Source of the DNA: Thielaviopsis euricoi
Lineage: Eukaryota > Ascomycota > Sordariomycetes > Microascales > Ceratocystidaceae
Reading direction: 5' to 3'
NCBI GenBank assembly: GCA_001599615.1
Contig: BCHJ01000006.1
Coordinates: 808,744 to 872,743, forward strand
DNA length: 64,000 bases
The notes under the pieces were generated by a model. It ran no database searches and was not told the origin of the DNA. It saw nothing but the letters and a program-made list of their open reading frames with translations. The first letter of the stretch is position 1. Each line of letters starts with the position of its first letter. Of this stretch, positions 56,941-64,000 are shown one piece after another. The translations under genes and the position numbers were made by a program.

Positions 56941-59900
56941 TGTGAGACTGTTAAGCGTGTTCTCTATCACAGATACTAAATCCAAATTATGAGCAATTTT
57001 TGGTTTGAATGTTTGTCTCTAGCACTTAAACTGCAACACCGTCACAGAAACAATGGCAGGATCAATGCGGCAAAGACAAACAATAGACTCTGGCATGAAA
57101 AACAAGCTTAGAATGTCTCTCGATAGACCGTCGAAAATCGAGACTCTGACGTGCGTCTAGAAGCGGAATCGAAGCCTGTCAAAACAACAAAGCTCCGGAT
57201 GGATATGATAAGCTGTTATCGATAGCGGGGTATAAAATAGCGTTGTATAAATGGTGTCGAGAAAACGGCGATTCGGGGATGATAGTGGGAGTTGCAGTAG
57301 ACGTGATTTGCGACTTGGTTATCTAACCAACTATTTCGCTTTTCAATAGATGAGTTGTAGAGAGTACAATCGAGGCTGGAATTTGATAAAGGTCGAAGAT
57401 GCGTGATGCCAGCTATAGAGCAGAATGTGACGATGGAGATGAGAACGTAGGCGCTAGGAAACAGAAAGAGGTCGGAGCAAGTGCTGATTTATGAACAAAA
57501 GGAAACCAAACAAGCTTCCATAAGAATAACAGATAAAGAACAAAACAAAAGCAGAAAATAATAAGATGGCAGGCCGAGGCAAGTTTCCGTCTGAAATAAA
57601 CCTGACAAAAGACTTCATGCAGTCATGAAGACTAAAGAAGCAGAGGAAACAAAAAAAAAAGAAACCAAGACAAAATGGCAAACACACGCATTTATTATGG
57701 GCAGCTGTAGTACATAAAACAAAAACAAGATAGCCAAAGAGGACTGGACTGGCGCATTGAAGATTCTCTCCTCTTGTACATATACATATACATATACGCA
57801 TCAGTCCTGCCGCGCTATCTTGATGTGCTTCCCCTCTCTTGACGAAAATCGCGGGCTGGTACAAGTGGTGCTTCGACTAGCACTTGTGCTTTTGTTTATC
57901 TCGCTACATTTGGCTGTATGGCTTGGTTACAACAGAGGGGAGAAGGGCAGGAAAAAAAATGATAAAATATTTACATATAGTACAGTTTTATTTTCTCTGG
58001 TGAAAATGCCGCCACTGGGCTTATTGTGCCGCTTTTTTTTTGTTAATCTCGATTTTATTAGTGAGCTTGAGTATGAGCTCATGATACAAAAAAAGAGCCT
58101 GTCTTCAACGCGCACAAGGGTCATTTCATAGGCCGGCCCTTTGCATATGCGTCTTGGTGCATGAGTCTCTTCCTCAAACGCTGGTTGGATGCCGCACTTG
58201 TTCCTCTGCCACCTTGATTTTTGTATATGTTTGCTTTGCTAAACATATACTTGGTACAAGTAATCACCTTCAAGGATGTCGGTGTCATCTTTTTCATATG
58301 TCATAAAGACTCATCTCAACTTGACATTGCCCTCTTCAGCGAGCTATGAGAACAGTTTTGTCAACCAGAATTGTAGTGACTACAGAATAAATGTGCCAAC
58401 CAAGCAGTGCATAAAAAAGACGACTCTTGGATAGAAGCAGAACATGTAACGATGTATGTAAGCTGGGCTCACATGCCGATCATATCATCTACTTACTACG
58501 AAGACTACTACACTAGACAAGTCAGTAGACTCACCTCACTCTTCTTTTACTCACCAGCTCCCAGCTGAGAAGGATCTCTAGGGCCTCTCATCGCAGCCTG
58601 GAGGCACGTCATAAGTTAGTTCTTTCGTGAGCACAAGCACGCTAATTTAACCTTTTTCAGAGCCTTTTTCTATTTTGTTTCTCTCTGCTTTACCTTGCCA
58701 TCATATCCCCAACTCTAGAGGCACGCAAGTCTATTTTTTCTTTCTATACTTCACTTTTGACTGCTTCGCCCAGCTAAAGCCATATCTTACTTCTCTCACT
58801 TAGCTGCTCTCCAATAACCAAAGAAACAAAAACGAAGCTTCATTCTTCAGACCGAAGAAAAAGAAAAGTCAAAATGACAAGAGCACAGCTGTAATCGGGT
58901 GCTGTATCTGACCATAGAAAAAAAAAAAAGAAAAGAAAAAAAAATGCCTATCCCGCTCTCCTTTACCCTACTTTTTTTTTTCTGCCGTTCTAGCGCAGGA
59001 ATTCAACAATGAGGAGGAGGGGCGGGCTCAAAGAAGAGGGGTTCACGTTGATCGTTTCTCGCCTTTTTTTCGGTCTGTTTATGATCCTGTTTTGTAGCGA
59101 TAAGCGCCGTGAGAAATAGTAGAGTCCCTGGCTGTTGTTAGCAACCGCCGTTGAAGAAAAAGAGCCCATTGTACACACTAATTTCGATCATAGTCCAAGG
59201 ATTTCTCTCTCCCAGCAATCTCAAGCTGAATCTCGCGCCATCAGTTGTTTTGTGTTTGTCGATTCAGAGATAGATAAACACGCAAAGAACAAGGCGACTT
59301 ATAATAACACGCAAAGCGTTCCATTGCGATTGGATCCTGTCCACCCTCTATTGCACCCCATGTGGGCAACGAAACCACCCACACCTTTTCAACATGCATG
59401 TATATCGAACACAAGACTGCTGAGACGCAAGGTCAGGCGGCCTAGATGAGTACTGTGCGTGCAGTAGGAATGATTTCTTGGTATATTCGGATACTGCTTC
59501 ATATATTGTCATGGAGACAAACATAAACGTATCGTTCTATTCCATATCTAGCATGTCGCATATACCTGCTCCCAGTTTTCCAAAACGTAATGGCTGCCGT
59601 GATCCTGGCCAAGTGTAACTTAAGAGGCAGCAGTAGCAGCGGAACAAAGAGAAATGTTTTTCAACGTGGGCTGCACTCTGCTTACCTGAGACATTCCAAA
59701 TTCCATTACACCAAGACATATCACCACTACTCCCACCAACATACGTAGTACTACTACTGCCTTGTATCTAGTGCCTGTAACCTAGAAACCTCCCAACATC
59801 GGCTCTAGCACCATAGGAAGCAACATATTACGGTACACCCAGCTTTCCAGAGGCCCATGGTGGAAAGGCGGTGTGAGAATTATATTAGGAAGAGGAGGGT

Positions 59901-62475
59901 ATAGTGCAAACCAAACAAGAGGGAAACATCTCAAGGGAGGAACAGAAAATTAATAAATGAAATATAAATGAACGTGTCACTCAAGTGCAAATTCACGCGG
60001 CCGGGAGCGCATCCTGGGATGCAGCCAGCAACGCAGACAATATTGACCAGTCGACTTTGGCGTGGTATGCTTTGTCTGGCGGAACACGGAAGGGTGCAAC
60101 CCAGAGTAGACGATGGGCTGTGATAAGACGCCAGAGGGGGTTCGAATGCAAGTTATTTAAGTTCGTTCTGCTTCATGATGAAGAAAGGTACATGAGCGGT
60201 CAATATACGCTCACAACTCTAAGCAACCTGTTTTCTCACAAGACATCTTTGTCAGTACTTTATGCTGACTGAGTCTCTGCCAAGGGTCCTATGTTCATTC
60301 ATGCTGCCAAAGTTGTATAGTGAAGAGCTATGATGCATCATGCCATCATTGTGCATTTCCTTTTCGTGGCTGAGTCTTTCTCATAGGGTTAGACTATATG
60401 CTAGGGTTGAGTGAAACAGCAGCTAGTCTACGATGTTTTAAGGCTTTTGTATGTCGACTTTGACGTCAGTTCTTTGCAAATCCAACACGTGAATGTTCCT
60501 TGTTTCTACATTTCTATTCAAGGCTTTGTGTTAGTCTTTCTAAGCACTATAAAGCATACAGCATTATATAGCAGTATCTATCAGCATTGTCAGCCAGGTC
60601 TCTGTTATCTATTCAACTATGTATATAGCATGTTAATCAATATAGTATAAGCCTCACTTGGTTTGTCTTACTGCCTACTGAGTCAACCCTTGGAGCTAGA
60701 CAAATTTCATTGTACAAATCTGTAAGCCTAGAGACAAGCCTCCCCTGACTTATACAACTTGGTAAATCCAATCACATTACAGACAAGCAAGCCTCTTCAA
60801 GACGGATAGATGCTTGGAAAACGGCGTCTAAAGACTTGTTTCTGCGGAAACGCAAGCGGCAAATACAGAAGCTTTTGTTTAAAATAGCACATGCTGAGAC
60901 CGGCGCGATTGGCGCTGCTTCATGCAACCGCGAGGTTAGCACTTGGCTTGGAGAGAAAACAGGACAAGAATAAAGTTGTACGACCACTGTCTAGGCTTGG
61001 CTGGCGTCTAATTCAATCGGACTTTCTGTTATTCAAAGATCGGCATTGTGCATTATTGCATTTTATGTACCACCATGTTAGTTGGTTGGTAAGAAGGAAT
61101 AAGCAACCCGGAAAGCCTGGAAGCTTTTTTTTTTTCTGCTAGTGTCTAACTTTCCAGCAAGGCACAGATTAAAGTTGTTGTTTTTTCTTTCCAAGGTTGC
61201 CTTGTTAGGCATCCCGTTTAGCAAACACCAGCCTTGGCTGATAGTTTGCTTCTACTTCTACTGGGATCTACAATCTTGGCCAACAAACAACGCCTTGATT
61301 TTGTATAGAGAAACAATAACGACAAAGCAAGAAAAAATGGAACACTATAAGAAACAGGCGAAAAAGAGAATGTCTGGAAACAGCTTTGCGACGCCCAGTT
61401 GAAATGCCATTTTGGAGTTGAAACAACACCTCGTTTGCCACCAAGCGGCGTCGCATCATTATCATCATCTTTTTTTTTCTACATATCTTCTTCACTTCTG
61501 ACAACACTGCCTCGCTCTCGTAGAGGAAAAAGTAATATCTCGTAGAACGCTCGTACAAACTTAAACGAATAAACGCTACGCTACGCTAACTTAAGCTAAA
61601 TCCCCTGACATAGACAAGCACTAATCACTGCTTGACTTGGGTGACTTGGGTGGCATATGCCAACCTTGTGACACTAAAAACCCGCCAAAATCCAAAGCTC
61701 TATACTCTACTTCTATGGGTGGTAGAGCAGTAGTCCAGGACTCTTGCCCTATCACATAACAACGGTGCCATATCCCACTTCCATAATCTTCCCATCTCTT
61801 TATTCGACTCTCCCGCCATCGTTCACATCGTTCACAGGCGAGTCTTCTTTTCTGTTCTACACCTCGGAAGCTCAGTCCTCCTCCCCCTCCTCCACCCTTG
61901 TACACAGTATGTAGCAGTCAACAAAGTTAGAGTAGCACCACTTTTGCTGATTTTTTGCCCCCCTCAAAAAGTTCTGAGACAGGATAATGAGCGTCCGTGC
62001 TGGCCAGAGCACTCTATCTTTTCTTCATTTCCGTCTGTAGGCTGTGTCAAGAAGCTAACCCGACCAGATTAGACCACAAGCCAGCTCCCAGGAGAGTAGC
62101 TAAAAGAAGAAACAATAAATCAGAATATGAGCAGGGTTCCACAGAACTCGCTCACATATATATAGCCCTCCTGTCATCCTTGGTTGCTTCTCGAGTTTCT
62201 GTGATTCTCGATACTATCATTTTTTTTTCTTGCCCTACAAAAATCGGGAACCTTTCTTTGTTGGCTTTGTTTTAATCTCCCGTCCCTATCCACACCAAAT
62301 CTGCATACTAGAGAATAACCAAGTTACCCCCTTCTTGCTCATCTACTCTACCCACACAAACACATGCATGATCTGTAATTGGTGGCGTACTGTTCTTCCG
62401 CTGTCAAAAGTACGCACCCTTTTTGACAAACTCACGCTAAACCGCCCTTCTTCTTCTTCGTCTTCTTCTTCTACC
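56941..62475. other. Long gene-poor region
   Basis: About 5.5 kb with no supported gene. Open frames are short, mostly start with non-ATG codons and resemble no family. Base composition is AT-rich, with A and T tracts, and small palindromes such as GCATCCTGGGATGC at 60009. The final 300 bases (leader of the DUF7053-like gene) are pyrimidine-rich. Non-coding RNA genes could be present, but none is recognised. Confidence 0.5.
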
Positions 62476-63126
62476 ATGGCTACCGCCCTGGACGTGCCCA
62501 TGCCTCCGGGCTCCTCGCCAAACCATCGCCGCAACCGGTCCTGCGCTCGCCACCACCTGCGCATTCGCATGCCCATTCCACCCGGCACACCGCCCGCTTC
62601 CATCATCGCCGCCCTGCACGCCCATGAGCCCGTCATCCGCAGTCAGGCCTTTGTGACTGGTTTCAGCACCATGTCGCGTCCGCCGCCTGATGCCGTCGTA
62701 GACCCGTTCTTCATGGCATCGACGGCAGCGCTCGGTCCGCGCGAAACAAAAGCTCGGTCAGTGGCTGCTCCCGTGGCATATCGCATTACAGAAAAGGTGC
62801 CCATCGTGCCGCGGATATATGCACATGCCATTACTTTCAGCTCCACATTTCAGTCTATGCCCGGAGGCTTGAGGTGTAGAGCCGATGCTCCAGCAGGGAT
62901 TCTGCTATGGGCAGAATATAGAGTAGTCCGGACACCCACTATGCATGAGGACGAGGGAGAGCGATATGAATTGGTCGAAGTTGTCACCGTCGAGACAAGC
63001 AGATTCAAGATGGGCTTTGTCAAAAAGGCCATGGAGCAGGCACATCGGGATATTTGTCAGAAGATTATAGACGAAGCCTCACGACAGAGACGCATGTCTA
63101 ATTCACAGGATAGCGTGGCAACATAG
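62476..63126 (+). CDS. DUF7053-like fungal protein
   Basis: Single exon, 216 aa from the ATG at 62476, which has a strong context (CTACCATGG). An in-frame ATG at 62368 would add 36 residues, including a poly-Ser run made by TCT/TTC repeats, but it has a weak context. The core has the fungal DUF7053 pattern as I remember it: a basic H-H-L-R-I-R start, PIPPGTPPASIIAALHAHEP, a YRITEKVPIVP segment, an ITFSSTF strand, a GILLWAEYRV strand, LVEVVTVETSR, and a C-terminal helix (KKAMEQAHRDICQKIID). This order suggests a lipid/START-like beta-rich fold, but the function of the family is unknown. No signal peptide or membrane segment. The C-terminus is 86 bases from the end of the convergent oxidoreductase gene. 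Confidence 0.7.
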   Translation: MATALDVPMPPGSSPNHRRNRSCARHHLRIRMPIPPGTPPASIIAALHAHEPVIRSQAFVTGFSTMSRPPPDAVVDPFFMASTAALGPRETKARSVAAPVAYRITEKVPIVPRIYAHAITFSSTFQSMPGGLRCRADAPAGILLWAEYRVVRTPTMHEDEGERYELVEVVTVETSRFKMGFVKKAMEQAHRDICQKIIDEASRQRRMSNSQDSVAT

Positions 63127-63212
63127 GAACAGATCAATTGATAACTGAATGCTCGACTATATCATGCGCATTGTTTGCAATCATACACTTCATTGAAATT
63201 CACATCACATCC

Positions 63213-64000
63213 TCACAGCGTGTAAACCAGCTTCTGGCCACTCACTTTTCCCGCCTTGAGCTCATCCAGTCCAACCAAAACCCCCTCAAGACCGGAGCCG
63301 CCGCGGTTCAAGTCAATGGGGGTGGTCTTGATGATACCCTCAGCCAGAAGCTTGGCAGAGAGATCCCAGAACTTGCGGGCAAACTCCAAGTCCTCGGGCT
63401 TCGCCGGATAATCGCCAAAGAACTTGGAGGGCCCGCCGAAAGCCGTGTAGTACAGCGTCATGAATATCTCCAGCTTAGGGTTGGCTTCCCTGGCCGCCTC
63501 ACCAGAACCGGACAGCAGGGCCGCGTACTTGCCACCATCAGTCGACAGTGCATTGCCACAGAACGTGCCACTATCGACCAGTGAGATGCAGTCCCAGGCG
63601 TACTTTAGCTTGTTCTCGGTCAGAGTACGAATAGCGGCGGCCGAGGTGGGGTCCTTGTAGTCGAAGATATGGTCGGCACCAAAAGACTTGACGAGGTTGA
63701 AGTTGCGCGGAGAGCAGGTGGTCACAACATCGAAACCAGCAGCCTTGGCAAACTGGATGCCCATGGTTCCCATGGCACTGCTTCCGCCGTAAATGAGAAT
63801 TTGGCCTGTCGTCTCAGTGGGCTTGCCAGGCTCCGGGAGACCCAGAGTCTGGAACAGAGATTGACCCTGAGTTGGAGAATAGAATGTGAGTGATAATGGC
63901 ATTAAATATATAGGGAAAGATACGTACCACAGTAGTAATCGCAATTCCCAGGCTAGCGGCCTGCTCGTCCGTCAAATTGTCGGGGGTCTTGATCTGCAGG
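63213..64000 (-). CDS. Trans-enoyl-reductase-like / zinc-type quinone oxidoreductase, 3' part (partial)
   Basis: Runs off the right edge, so only the C-terminal part is present. Exons 64000-63928 (partial) and 63866-63213, with a 61-nt intron (GTACGT, CTCAG, phase 0). The cofactor-binding Rossmann motif is visible: ILIYGGSSAMGTMGIQFAK, followed by TTCSPRNFNLVKSFGAD and FDYKD, the pattern of fungal ToxD/LovC-like MDR enoyl reductases that bind NADPH. The C-terminus has GLEGVLVGLDELKAGKVSGQKLVY, typical of these enzymes. Such proteins reduce polyketide intermediates in trans with a PKS, but many family members work outside clusters. No PKS is in the window; whether one lies to the right is unknown. 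The N-terminal GroES-like domain is missing because of the window edge, not by truncation. Confidence 0.85.

Noticed and set aside
59537..59719. 60-residue minus-strand open frame with an internal GTAAGC
   Set aside because: A possible ATG exon and donor exist, but no plausible acceptor and continuing frame were found.
60130..60150. GGGTTCGAATGC, resembling a tRNA B box
   Set aside because: The flanks do not form a T stem and no matching acceptor or D arm is present.
1..64000. CRISPR arrays, insertion sequences, bacterial operons
   Set aside because: None seen; introns and gene families show this is fungal nuclear DNA.

Overview
The window is nuclear DNA of a filamentous ascomycete (Pezizomycotina). 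The evidence is short introns with GTRNGT donors, CTAAC/CTGAC-like branch sites and YAG acceptors; both-strand single-gene transcription units with pyrimidine-rich leaders; and gene families typical of this group (VPS10 with two C-terminal hydrophobic segments, PMC1-type Ca2+-ATPase, UBR1, ISC1, an NDR-type AGC kinase, a DUF7053-like protein, a ToxD/LovC-like enoyl reductase). The class cannot be fixed from the sequence alone. Coordinates below are gene spans; exons are given in the evidence.

Layout: a Ser/Pro-rich hypothetical protein (+, 2941-5184, first exon unresolved); VPS10 sorting receptor (-, 6007-10724); NTF2-like-fold protein with a disordered tail (-, 11920-13485); vacuolar/plasma-membrane Ca2+-ATPase (+, 15839-19887, with a 13-nt microexon); QCR9 of respiratory complex III (+, 20593-21636, 61 aa in five exons, first coding exon only the ATG); UBR1 N-end-rule ubiquitin ligase (+, 23082-29899); SWD3/WDR5-like WD40 protein (-, 30206-31737); ISC1 inositol-phosphosphingolipid phospholipase C (+, 33049-34859); an NDR-family kinase whose otherwise intact frame carries two in-frame TAG codons (-, 35346-38106); a giant low-complexity protein of about 3,900 residues (-, 40411 to about 53895); a gene-poor tract of about 8.5 kb rich in microsatellites; a DUF7053-like protein (+, 62476-63126); and the 3' part of a trans-enoyl-reductase-like oxidoreductase running off the right edge (-, 63213-64000).

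Most of the genes are housekeeping functions with no evident operon-like or cluster logic: trafficking, Ca2+ transport, respiration, proteolysis, chromatin, sphingolipid turnover. The last gene belongs to a family often found in polyketide clusters, so the right edge could touch a secondary-metabolism locus. The most unusual object is the giant protein: about 20 diverged copies of a charged unit averaging roughly 87 residues, followed by a string of short Trp/Gly motifs between Lys-rich spacers, encoded by exons whose internal boundaries are all phase 1 and fall after Lys-Lys-Gly or Lys-Lys-Lys-Gly.
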